Of a stretch of DNA of 64,000 nt, positions 51,626 through 59,974 are shown piece after piece. Every line of letters begins with the position of its first letter. Position 1 is the stretch's first letter. The position numbers and the translations under genes were made by a program. Under the pieces are notes generated by a model. It was not told the origin of the DNA, ran no database searches, and worked only from the letters and a program-made list of their open reading frames with translations. Source of the DNA: Lachnospiraceae bacterium (GTDB taxonomy: Bacteria > Bacillota > Clostridia > Lachnospirales > Lachnospiraceae); the NCBI GenBank assembly GCA_016294075.1, contig JAEDCQ010000002.1:248001-312000 (forward strand). Reading direction: 5' to 3'.

Positions 51626-52928
51626 GATTCTACGATATGCCGTGCTTGTAGTGACATTATTTGTGGGCAGTGTGTTTGTTCTGATGCTGGGAATAAACGG
51701 CTATTTCACAAAAAATGAAATACAGCCGGCAGTGGCGCAGGAAGCGGTTGCAGAAAATGAATATGTAGAGGAAGACGGCTATGTAAAAGGCTCTGACCTT
51801 TCTGCATGGATGAATGACGATACCTTCTTTGATGTGGAAAAATCTTCTACATTACAAAAAATCGAAAATGAACAAAAAACACTCTCTCTGGTTGTGTCAT
51901 CGGTAGAAAAGGATTTGCGGATTCATATCGTGAACGGAAAAGGAAAACCGGTTACAGGATATGTTTTTAATGTGCGTGTCGGGGAAGACGGATTATACAA
52001 GGATTCGGACCGGGACGGAGAAATATATATTTCGGATTTAAAGCCGGGAGAATATGAAGTTTTGCTTGAGGCAGCCGAAGAATTTTACGTACCGGAAGAA
52101 GCGGTTGTTGCGAAAGTAAAAGCTAATATTGAGTATCAGGCGATTGCTGATATTTCTTATCTGATTAAAACAGAGGATGAGATTGATGCCAAAAAAGAAG
52201 ATACGGCCGTAAAGGATGCGGCACTTGATTCGGAGGGCGGTTCGGCAATCAAGCTTACGGATGACGCCCGCTTCGGAATAGATGTTTCAAAATGGAATAA
52301 AGAAATTGATTGGGAACAGATTGCAAAAGAAGGTGTGGATTTTGCAATTATACGTGCAGGCTATCGCGGAAGCGTAAGTGGCAGCCTTGTAGTAGACCCA
52401 TACTTTGAAAAAAATATAAAAGGAGCAACGGATAACGGAATAGATGTCGGCATTTATTTCTTTACGCAGGCAGTCAATGAACGTGAAGCGGTAGAAGAAG
52501 CAAGTATTGTTATGAGTCTTGTACAGGGCTATGATATTTCATATCCGATTTTTATAGATACGGAAGGTGCAGGCGGCAGAGGACGTGCCGACAGCTTAGA
52601 GGTTGCGCAACGCTCGGGAATCTGTCAGGCATTTTGCGAAACGATTCGTTCCGGCGGGTATACGGCAGGAATCTATGCAAGCAAAAATTGGCTGTCCAAC
52701 CGTCTGGATATTACAAAATTTTCCGGCGATAATGTTATCTGGCTTGCAGAATATAAGGATAAACCGACGTATGGAGGTACATACGGCATGTGGCAGTATA
52801 CATCCTCCGGAAGAATTAACGGTATTGAAGGAAGAGTTGATTTTAATCTCTGTTATCTGGATTTCGGAAAAAAAGAAGAGCCGGTTGAGGAATATATAAG
52901 AAAAGCAGATGTAGAAGAAAATAGATAG
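51615..52928 (+). CDS. GH25 lysozyme, membrane-anchored
   Basis: A 437-residue protein with an N-terminal membrane anchor (about 7-29), an acidic stalk, a beta domain (about 85-190, like the one in the 46839 lysozyme) and a GH25 catalytic domain (about 220-420; FGIDVSKWNKEIDW, FIDTEGAGG). It is a paralogue of the 46839 protein without choline-binding or TPESS repeats. It is embedded between rmlA and rmlC and overlaps rmlA by 11 bases, so peptidoglycan cutting seems tied to rhamnose polymer assembly, perhaps to allow attachment to the wall. Confidence 0.85.
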   Translation: MDSRILRYAVLVVTLFVGSVFVLMLGINGYFTKNEIQPAVAQEAVAENEYVEEDGYVKGSDLSAWMNDDTFFDVEKSSTLQKIENEQKTLSLVVSSVEKDLRIHIVNGKGKPVTGYVFNVRVGEDGLYKDSDRDGEIYISDLKPGEYEVLLEAAEEFYVPEEAVVAKVKANIEYQAIADISYLIKTEDEIDAKKEDTAVKDAALDSEGGSAIKLTDDARFGIDVSKWNKEIDWEQIAKEGVDFAIIRAGYRGSVSGSLVVDPYFEKNIKGATDNGIDVGIYFFTQAVNEREAVEEASIVMSLVQGYDISYPIFIDTEGAGGRGRADSLEVAQRSGICQAFCETIRSGGYTAGIYASKNWLSNRLDITKFSGDNVIWLAEYKDKPTYGGTYGMWQYTSSGRINGIEGRVDFNLCYLDFGKKEEPVEEYIRKADVEENR

Positions 52929-52991
52929 TTTTTTGAATCAATATGAAAACGAAGTAGAAGTGTAAAGACCGCAGAAAGGTGTGTAGTAAGA

Positions 52992-53552
52992 ATGGGTAAA
53001 ATTACGGTAGAAACATGTAAAATAGAAGGACTGAAGGTTATCACACCAACAGTATTCGGTGATGCCAGAGGCTATTTTATGGAAACCTATCAATATGAGG
53101 ATTTTAAGACGGCCGGGATTGATGTAGTGTTTGTACAGGATAACCAGTCTGCATCTAAAAAAGGTGTGCTGCGCGGACTTCATTTCCAAATCAACCATCC
53201 GCAGGATAAGCTTGTGCGTGTAATAAAAGGAGAAGTATACGATGTCGCAGTGGATTTGCGTAAAGAATCTCCTACGTTCGGACAATGGTATGGTGTTTTA
53301 TTAAGTGAAGAGAATAAGAAACAGTTCTTTATTCCGAAGGGATTTGCACATGGTTTCTTAGTATTATCCGATTATGCGGAATTCTGTTATAAATGCAGTG
53401 ATTTTTACCATCCGAACGATGAAGGCGGACTTGCCTATAATGACCCTGATATTGGGGTGGATTGGCCGATTCCGGAAGAAATGGAGTTAATTATGTCCGA
53501 TAAAGATAAGATGTGGGGCGGTATTAAAGAATATAAGGAAAACCATCTGTAA
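52992..53552 (+). CDS. rmlC: dTDP-4-dehydrorhamnose 3,5-epimerase
   Basis: The 186-residue cupin has the RmlC features: GDARGYFMETY, QDNQSASKKGVLRGLHFQ (catalytic His), RVIKGEVYDVAVDLR, IPKGFAHGFLVLSD and EFCYKCSDFYHP. It converts dTDP-4-keto-6-deoxyglucose to the rhamno isomer. GAAAGGTG lies upstream of ATG 52992. The reductase rmlD that should finish the pathway was not found; the SDR at 19070 is a weak candidate. Confidence 0.95.
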   Translation: MGKITVETCKIEGLKVITPTVFGDARGYFMETYQYEDFKTAGIDVVFVQDNQSASKKGVLRGLHFQINHPQDKLVRVIKGEVYDVAVDLRKESPTFGQWYGVLLSEENKKQFFIPKGFAHGFLVLSDYAEFCYKCSDFYHPNDEGGLAYNDPDIGVDWPIPEEMELIMSDKDKMWGGIKEYKENHL

Positions 53553-53599
53553 TGGTTTCTACCGGAAAACTTTTTGTAAAGCCTAAAGGAGCTTTTTTC

Positions 53600-54598
53600 A
53601 TGAAAGGATTTAAGTTAAAACGGGGCGTTTCAAAGCCTGTCGGAATTGCCGTTTTTACGACGGTTATGCTTATAATGGCGATAGTGATTTTACTTTATCA
53701 CAATCCATTGGCTGACCCTGTGCAGGAAATTGTTAAAAAGGTCATTGCCTGTATCATTATTGCGGCAACAATAGTTATTTTCATCTGTTTATATGATAAA
53801 ATAACGGTTTTACCGCTGGAATTGTACCAGAGCCGCCATTTAATCTGGAAGCTTGCAAAAAATGATTTTAAAAAGCGCTATGCGGGATCGTATCTGGGTG
53901 CTGTCTGGGCAATGGTACAGCCGGTTGTAACGGTAGTAATGTATTATATCGTGTTTGATGTGATTATGGGAACCGGAAGAGGGATGGTTCCGGACAAGCC
54001 ATATGTTTTATTTCTGACAGCGGGACTTGTTCCGTGGTTTTATTTTAGTGAGGCGCTAAACAGCGGAACAAACGCACTGATTGAATATAACTATCTTGTG
54101 AAAAAGGTGGTTTTTAAAATCAGTGTTCTGCCGATTATCAAGATAATTGCAGCCACGTTTATTCATGCCTTCTTTATTCTTGTTTTATTGGTTATTTCAG
54201 CATGCTACGGATATTTTCCGACGGTATACACGCTTCAGATATTATATTACAGCGCGTGCCTGTTTATATTTGTTCTGGGGCTCTGTTATTCAACCTGTGC
54301 GATTATGGTGTTTTTTAAGGATATCGGACAGATAATCAGTATTTTGTTACAGATTGGTATGTGGGCAACGCCGATTTTATGGGACGTGGAAGCATTGTCT
54401 CCTACCATACAGATGATTGTAAAGATAAATCCGCTTGTCTATATTGTGAATGGATATCGAAGTGCAATTTTTGAAAGATCATGGTTTTTTGAAGATTTTT
54501 ATTCCACTATGTATTTCTGGATCTTTACGGTAGTGGTATTTGGAATCGGTGCATTAGTCTTTAAACGGCTTAAGGTGCATTTTTCTGATGTATTGTAA
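53600..54598 (+). CDS. wzm: ABC polysaccharide exporter, permease subunit
   Basis: A 332-residue ABC-2 type permease with two extra N-terminal helices (about 13-66) before the usual core. ELYQSRHLIWKLAKNDFKKRYAGSYLGAVWAMVQP is the classical start of TagG/Wzm permeases (split here in reading only), followed by about six helices. It exports lipid-linked polysaccharide or teichoic acid with the ATPase encoded next. AAAGGAG lies eight bases before ATG 53600. The two extra helices are less common and might be regulatory. Confidence 0.85.
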   Translation: MKGFKLKRGVSKPVGIAVFTTVMLIMAIVILLYHNPLADPVQEIVKKVIACIIIAATIVIFICLYDKITVLPLELYQSRHLIWKLAKNDFKKRYAGSYLGAVWAMVQPVVTVVMYYIVFDVIMGTGRGMVPDKPYVLFLTAGLVPWFYFSEALNSGTNALIEYNYLVKKVVFKISVLPIIKIIAATFIHAFFILVLLVISACYGYFPTVYTLQILYYSACLFIFVLGLCYSTCAIMVFFKDIGQIISILLQIGMWATPILWDVEALSPTIQMIVKINPLVYIVNGYRSAIFERSWFFEDFYSTMYFWIFTVVVFGIGALVFKRLKVHFSDVL

Positions 54599-54623
54599 AT
54601 ATACGTCTTCGGAAAGGGCTGAA

Positions 54624-55943
54624 ATGGAAGATAAAAAGATTTCGATTTGTGTCGATCATATTTCAAAAATCTATAAATTATACGATAAACCGTCTGACCG
54701 TATGAAGGAAGCATTGGGATTATCCCGCAGAAAGCTCCACAAAGAGCATTATGCACTCCGGGGAGTGGATATGACTATTTTCCAGGGTGAAACAGTCGGT
54801 ATTATTGGTACAAACGGTTCGGGTAAATCAACAATATTAAAAATAATTACCGGTGTTTTGAATCCGACCAGCGGCAATTTGACGGTTAACGGACGAATCT
54901 CAGCACTGCTTGAGCTTGGGGCCGGATTTAATATGGAATACAACGGTATTGAAAACATTTATCTGAACGGAACCATGATGGGGTTTTCGGAAAAAGAAAT
55001 TGATGAGAGATTACAGGATATTCTTGATTTCGCAGATATCGGGGAATATGTATATCAGCCGTGTAAGACGTATTCCAGCGGTATGTTTGTTCGTCTGGCA
55101 TTTGCTGTTGCCATCAATATTGACCCGGAGATTCTAATCGTGGATGAAGCATTATCGGTCGGGGATGTTTTTTTTCAGGCAAAATGCTACCATAAGTTTG
55201 AAGAATTCAAAAAGATGGGCAAAACAATTTTATTTGTAAGTCATGATTTAAGCAGCATTGCAAAATATTGTGACCGGGTAATTTTGTTAAATCAGGGTTA
55301 TAAGCTCGGTGAAGGAAGCCCGAAAGAGATGATAGATGCTTATAAACAGGTGCTTGTCGGGCAGTATACACTTCCCGAGGAAGAAGATTCTCTCTTAGAG
55401 GATAAGGAAATTACGGAACTTGCTGCAGAAGTATCTAAGGGAAATAAAAAGAAAACAAAAACGAATGAAGAAGTCGCAGCAAATATCCTGGGAGTGAATC
55501 CCGATGCGCTGGAATACGGTACGAAGGCTGCTGTCATTCATGATTACTATATTACGGATGCAAAGGGAACAAAAACAAGTGCCGTAATCAAAGGCGAAGA
55601 ATTTACCCTGCGTTATAAGGTTAGATTTACGGAGGATATTCCGTCTCCCATTTTTGCGTTTACCATTAAAAATGTGCACGGGACAGAGATTACCGGAACA
55701 AATACCATGTTTGAAAAAGCCTTCCTTTGCAGCGTGAAAAAGGGAGAAGAAAAGGAAGTAACCTTTACGCAGAAAATGGACCTTCAGGGTGGGGAATATT
55801 TAATTTCCCTAGGGGTTACCGGCTATGAAAAAGAAAAATTTGAGGTTTATCACCGACTTTATGACGTATTGAATGTAACCGTGGTCTCCGATAAAAATAC
55901 AGTCGGTTACTATGACATGAATTCCCGTGTGGAAGTAAAATAA
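54624..55943 (+). CDS. wzt: ABC polysaccharide exporter, ATPase with Wzt-like C-terminal domain
   Basis: The 439-residue ATPase has Walker A GTNGSGKST (62-70), the signature YSSGM, Walker B LIVDEALSVGD and the switch-His FVSHD. After about residue 245 come a charged linker (KGNKKKTKTNEE) and a beta-sandwich domain (about 300-439; FTLRYKVRFTED, FAFTIKNVHGTEITGTNT, GEYLISLGVTGY), the Wzt C-terminal fold. In E. coli O8/O9a this domain recognises a terminal cap on the glycan before export. The next gene encodes a methyltransferase-kinase, in line with such a cap. Confidence 0.9.
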   Translation: MEDKKISICVDHISKIYKLYDKPSDRMKEALGLSRRKLHKEHYALRGVDMTIFQGETVGIIGTNGSGKSTILKIITGVLNPTSGNLTVNGRISALLELGAGFNMEYNGIENIYLNGTMMGFSEKEIDERLQDILDFADIGEYVYQPCKTYSSGMFVRLAFAVAINIDPEILIVDEALSVGDVFFQAKCYHKFEEFKKMGKTILFVSHDLSSIAKYCDRVILLNQGYKLGEGSPKEMIDAYKQVLVGQYTLPEEEDSLLEDKEITELAAEVSKGNKKKTKTNEEVAANILGVNPDALEYGTKAAVIHDYYITDAKGTKTSAVIKGEEFTLRYKVRFTEDIPSPIFAFTIKNVHGTEITGTNTMFEKAFLCSVKKGEEKEVTFTQKMDLQGGEYLISLGVTGYEKEKFEVYHRLYDVLNVTVVSDKNTVGYYDMNSRVEVK

Positions 55944-55961
55944 AGAGGACTGAAGGTAGCA

Positions 55962-58031
55962 ATGGAAAAGATAGAACAAATCGGAAAAGTAACTTTAGAT
56001 TATACATTTTATCCGGGAGAGGATTATTATTGTGATGGTGCCGTAGAGGATGAACTGCTTCGAATTGCAAAAAATCATTCACCTGTGGAATTTCCGGCAC
56101 TGATTGAGAAAAGCGGAAGCTGGCCGTTGTTATATCACTTATCCATACAGCGTGAAAACATTGTCAGCTGGCTTCCCATTACAAAAGAAATGAAGGTATT
56201 GGAAATCGGCTCCGGTTGCGGTGCAATCACAGGTGCTCTTGCAAAAAAGGCAGGAAGTGTTACCTGTGTAGACCTTTCCCGTAAAAGGAGTCTGATTAAT
56301 GCATACCGCCATGAGGAGTGCGATAATGTAACCATAAAGGTGGGCAACTTTAAAGATGTTGAGCCGGCTCTTGAAAAGGATTACGATTGTGCTCTTTTAA
56401 TCGGTGTTTTGGAATACGGTGAAAGCTATATCGGTGGAGAAAAGCCGTTTGAAACATTTATCCGAACAATCCGTAAACATGTTAAAAAAAGCGGCAATAT
56501 TATTATTGCGATTGAAAACCGCTTTGGCTTGAAATATTGGGCAGGCTGCAGGGAAGACCATAACGGTGAATTCTTCAGCGGAATTGAAGGATACCCCGAG
56601 GGAAGCTGTGCTAAAACATTTTCAAGGAAAGAATTAGAAAAGATTTGTAAGTCAGCAGGAGAGAGGAAGGTTTCATTTTATTATCCGTACCCGGATTACA
56701 AATTTATGACGACATTATTTTCGGATGACAGACTTCCGCTCAAAGGGGAACTGACAAACAATGAAAGAAATTTTGACAGGGACAGAATGAAGCTGTTTGA
56801 TGAATCCGGAGTATTTGACAGCGTGATTGATGAAAAACAGTTCCCGTTTTTTTCCAATTCCTATCTTTTGGTGTTGGGAGCAAAGCCGGAAACCGAGTAT
56901 ATCCGTTACAGCAATGACAGAGCGGATGAATATCGTATCGCAACCGAGATTTTAACAAGAGAAGGAACAAAACTTGTTAAAAAGCACGCGTTATCGAATG
57001 AAGCAAAGAAACATATATCACGCATGAAGCCCATGTATGATTTATTGGCTGAGCGATACAGTAGCGGAAGGCTTGTGGTGAATCCTTTAATAGATGAGGA
57101 TGAGACGAGTGTAACCTTTTCTTATGAGACGGGGACTCCTCTTTCGGAGCTTCTGGATGAAAAGCTTAAGAATAATGATATTGATGGATTTATTGCGCTT
57201 TTCTTTGAATTTACAGACCGTATCGGAGAAAGACCGGAGATGCTGATAGCGGATTATGATATGGTTTTCTCCAATATTCTTGTCGATGGCGATGCGTGGA
57301 AACTGTTGGATTATGAATGGACCTATGAGAAGCAGATACCGGTAAAAGAACTGGCTTTTCGGGCGCTGTACTGTTATTTGCTTGAGGATGAAAAGAGAAA
57401 TAAATTTAATTTTGATTTAATTTTAGACAAGCTTGATATTACACCTGATGAAGCGGATGGGTATCGTGAAAGGGAGATGTATTTCCAGAAACATGTGACC
57501 GGAAAGCGTATGTCGATGCCGCAGCTTCGTGAGCTTATTGGCGGGGCAGTGATTGTTCCGCAAAAGTCTCTGCTTGCAAAAGAGGAGGGAGCAGAGAAAA
57601 AACGGGTGCAGATTTATTATGATGAGGGAGAAGGCTTTTCGGAAAGCAATTCCTTCTTTATTGGGAGTCCATACGATGCGGCCGGCAGTTTGGTAATTGA
57701 GCTTGATTTACCGTCTGCTGTTAAGACGATTCGTATTGACCCGGGAATGCTTCCGTGTATTACCACAATAAAGGAAGCTGTGTTAAATGGAGAACTGCTT
57801 ACGATTACCGATTCAAAGGTATGTACGGTAAACGGAAAGGCAGTTCGTGATAAAGAGAAACAGAATATGACTGTTTCATTTGCAACAAAAGACCCCAATA
57901 TTATGATTCGTGTATCCGACAGGGTAAAAAGTACGGGAAATGCTTTCCGGATAACGATTCAGACGGTGTTTTTACCGGAAACTATGGCGGCAGCCTTAGA
58001 AAAGGAGTTAAAGAAGAAAATCCGTTTATGA
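55962..58031 (+). CDS. methyltransferase-kinase fusion, WbdD-like chain terminator candidate
   Basis: A 689-residue protein with a SAM methyltransferase at 40-310 (VLEIGSGCGAITG 79-91, LLIGVLEY 146-152) and a kinase-like domain at about 315-500: D433-M-V-F-S-N438 matches the catalytic loop, D450 in LLDYEW the metal-binding Asp, and K340/K341 a possible ATP lysine. The last 150 residues are beta-rich. WbdD in E. coli O9a has the same order (methyltransferase, kinase) and caps the glycan with methyl-phosphate, so Wzt can export it. Its place right after a Wzt-type ATPase supports this role. It overlaps the next glycosyltransferase by four bases. The WbdD C-terminal coiled coil is absent. Confidence 0.7.
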   Translation: MEKIEQIGKVTLDYTFYPGEDYYCDGAVEDELLRIAKNHSPVEFPALIEKSGSWPLLYHLSIQRENIVSWLPITKEMKVLEIGSGCGAITGALAKKAGSVTCVDLSRKRSLINAYRHEECDNVTIKVGNFKDVEPALEKDYDCALLIGVLEYGESYIGGEKPFETFIRTIRKHVKKSGNIIIAIENRFGLKYWAGCREDHNGEFFSGIEGYPEGSCAKTFSRKELEKICKSAGERKVSFYYPYPDYKFMTTLFSDDRLPLKGELTNNERNFDRDRMKLFDESGVFDSVIDEKQFPFFSNSYLLVLGAKPETEYIRYSNDRADEYRIATEILTREGTKLVKKHALSNEAKKHISRMKPMYDLLAERYSSGRLVVNPLIDEDETSVTFSYETGTPLSELLDEKLKNNDIDGFIALFFEFTDRIGERPEMLIADYDMVFSNILVDGDAWKLLDYEWTYEKQIPVKELAFRALYCYLLEDEKRNKFNFDLILDKLDITPDEADGYREREMYFQKHVTGKRMSMPQLRELIGGAVIVPQKSLLAKEEGAEKKRVQIYYDEGEGFSESNSFFIGSPYDAAGSLVIELDLPSAVKTIRIDPGMLPCITTIKEAVLNGELLTITDSKVCTVNGKAVRDKEKQNMTVSFATKDPNIMIRVSDRVKSTGNAFRITIQTVFLPETMAAALEKELKKKIRL

Positions 58032-59953
58032 TAAATCGATTGAAACAGTCAGTAAAGTCATCTATGATGCGGAGAAAAATTGAAGAATATGAAGCAGCTC
58101 TGGATGAACAGTACGAAAGCTACCATGACTGGATTTTAAAACGAGAAAAGGAGTACAGAGATACCCTCTCGGAAGAAGGGGGAGCCTTGTCTGTTCGGAT
58201 TGCGGAGTTTAACGATTTCTGTCCCGAATTTGTGGAAAAAGCAGATTCTGACATACTAGTTTTTGCAAATCAGAAGGAATTTCTGGATGAGTATGCTCCT
58301 TTGGTAATTTCCGATTATTTCATGCAAAATCCGGAATGTATACTTTTGTATGGTGATGAGGATGAGTGGAACTTTGCAAGAACCATTCGCATGAATCCCT
58401 GGTTTAAACCGGATTTTTCACCGGATACGCTTTTGGAATATCTGTATTACGGAAATGTTCTGGCTTTTAGAACGAATGCATTGAAGCAAGCGTTAAGACA
58501 CGAACAGGAAATATGCTTTAAGGAAGCAATAAAAGCGTTATATGAGATTTGCCTTTGTATGTCGCTTCCACCGAAAAAAGGAGCTGTCGGTCATCTAAAA
58601 TATGTTTTATATCATTCTCCTGCAATAAGGCATTTGTACGATAATTCGATGCAGGATGGAGACAGACTTATAAAAACAAATGGTAAGGTATCTGTCATCA
58701 TTCCGTCGAAGGACCATCCGGATATACTGGACGGCTGCTTACGGTCTCTTGTAAGAACGGCTGATGATACGGATTATGAAATAGTTGTCGTAGATAACGG
58801 CAGCAATGATGTGAATCGTAAAAAATACGAAGAATTATCGATTACATTTAAGTTTAATTATATATATCAGCCAATGCAGTTCCATTTCTCGCGGATGTGC
58901 AACCTTGGTGCAGAACATGCAAAAGGTGAATTCCTGTTGTTTTTGAACGATGATATCGAAGCACTTAAAACAGGCTGGTTGTCACATATGAGAAAGATAG
59001 CTGCAAGAGCTCATGCAGGTGCGGTGGGAGCTAAGCTGTATTATCCCGATTCTAAAATAATCCAGCATGCCGGTATTACCAATTTGAGGCTGGGACCGGT
59101 TCATAAGCTGCAATTTTTAGAGGATGTAAGACCGTATTATGACGGAAGAAATTGTATTGACTGTAATGTAATTGCCGTTACCGGAGCATGTCTTATGGTC
59201 AGAAGAGAAGTATTTGCCGAGTGTGGCGGCTTCTCAGATGAATTGCCGGTAGCCTTTAATGATGTGGAGCTTTGCTTCCGCATTTATAAAAAAGGATATT
59301 TTAATATTGTCTGCAATTCGATTGCGCTGTGCCACCACGAGTCTTTAAGCAGAGGAAATGATGAGTCTAAGGAAAAACTGCTACGTTTATCTGCAGAAAG
59401 GGATAAGCTGTATGCGATGCATCCGGATTTGTATGGGACAGACCCGTTTTATCATCCGTATCTTTGCAATGAGATTTTAGATACAAATTACTCGTATGCT
59501 TATCAGTATCCCGCGGGCTGTGATGTTGCGGTAGCAGAACCGTATAAATGGAAGCAGCCCATAAAGGATGAATGGTATAATGAGTGCCTTCAAATCAGCA
59601 TGGAATATGCCGGAGAATTGGAGGCGTGGACAGACTTTCCCGGTAAAAAAGGTGATTTTCTTTATTTTCAGGGTTATCAATTTGTAATCGGCTCGGAAAA
59701 TCCCTGTTTTGTCAGATATCTGTTATGCAGGGATGAGAAGACGAAAGATGTATGGAAGATACCGTGCACGGATACCTTCCGCCCGGATTTGGACAAAAAT
59801 ATATCGGAAGGACATGCATCACTTTGCGGATTTGCACTTGTAATAGATAAAAATAGGCTTCCTAAAGGGAGATATCGTGTCGGCTGTATGGCGGAAAGCC
59901 TGGTCGGACGTCAGAAATTATGCAGATTTACGAATAAATATATAGAGGTCTGA
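58028..59953 (+). CDS. large two-domain family 2 glycosyltransferase
   Basis: The 641-residue protein starts with a charged, helical segment (10-45). A degenerate GT-A-like domain follows (about 60-200; ISDYFMQNPECILLYGDEDEW... as in the first half of rhamnan-type enzymes). A complete GT2 domain (about 220-480) has VSVIIPSKDHPDILDGC, VVVDNGSND, LFLNDDIEAL (D-D-x site), VAVTGACLMVRREVF and NDVELCFRI. A beta domain ends it. This layout is typical of rhamnosyltransferases that build surface polymers. ATG 58028 overlaps the previous stop (ATGA). It probably adds sugars in the same pathway as its neighbours. Confidence 0.8.
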   Translation: MINRLKQSVKSSMMRRKIEEYEAALDEQYESYHDWILKREKEYRDTLSEEGGALSVRIAEFNDFCPEFVEKADSDILVFANQKEFLDEYAPLVISDYFMQNPECILLYGDEDEWNFARTIRMNPWFKPDFSPDTLLEYLYYGNVLAFRTNALKQALRHEQEICFKEAIKALYEICLCMSLPPKKGAVGHLKYVLYHSPAIRHLYDNSMQDGDRLIKTNGKVSVIIPSKDHPDILDGCLRSLVRTADDTDYEIVVVDNGSNDVNRKKYEELSITFKFNYIYQPMQFHFSRMCNLGAEHAKGEFLLFLNDDIEALKTGWLSHMRKIAARAHAGAVGAKLYYPDSKIIQHAGITNLRLGPVHKLQFLEDVRPYYDGRNCIDCNVIAVTGACLMVRREVFAECGGFSDELPVAFNDVELCFRIYKKGYFNIVCNSIALCHHESLSRGNDESKEKLLRLSAERDKLYAMHPDLYGTDPFYHPYLCNEILDTNYSYAYQYPAGCDVAVAEPYKWKQPIKDEWYNECLQISMEYAGELEAWTDFPGKKGDFLYFQGYQFVIGSENPCFVRYLLCRDEKTKDVWKIPCTDTFRPDLDKNISEGHASLCGFALVIDKNRLPKGRYRVGCMAESLVGRQKLCRFTNKYIEV

Positions 59954-59974
59954 GGCATCAGATAAGGAGTTTGT

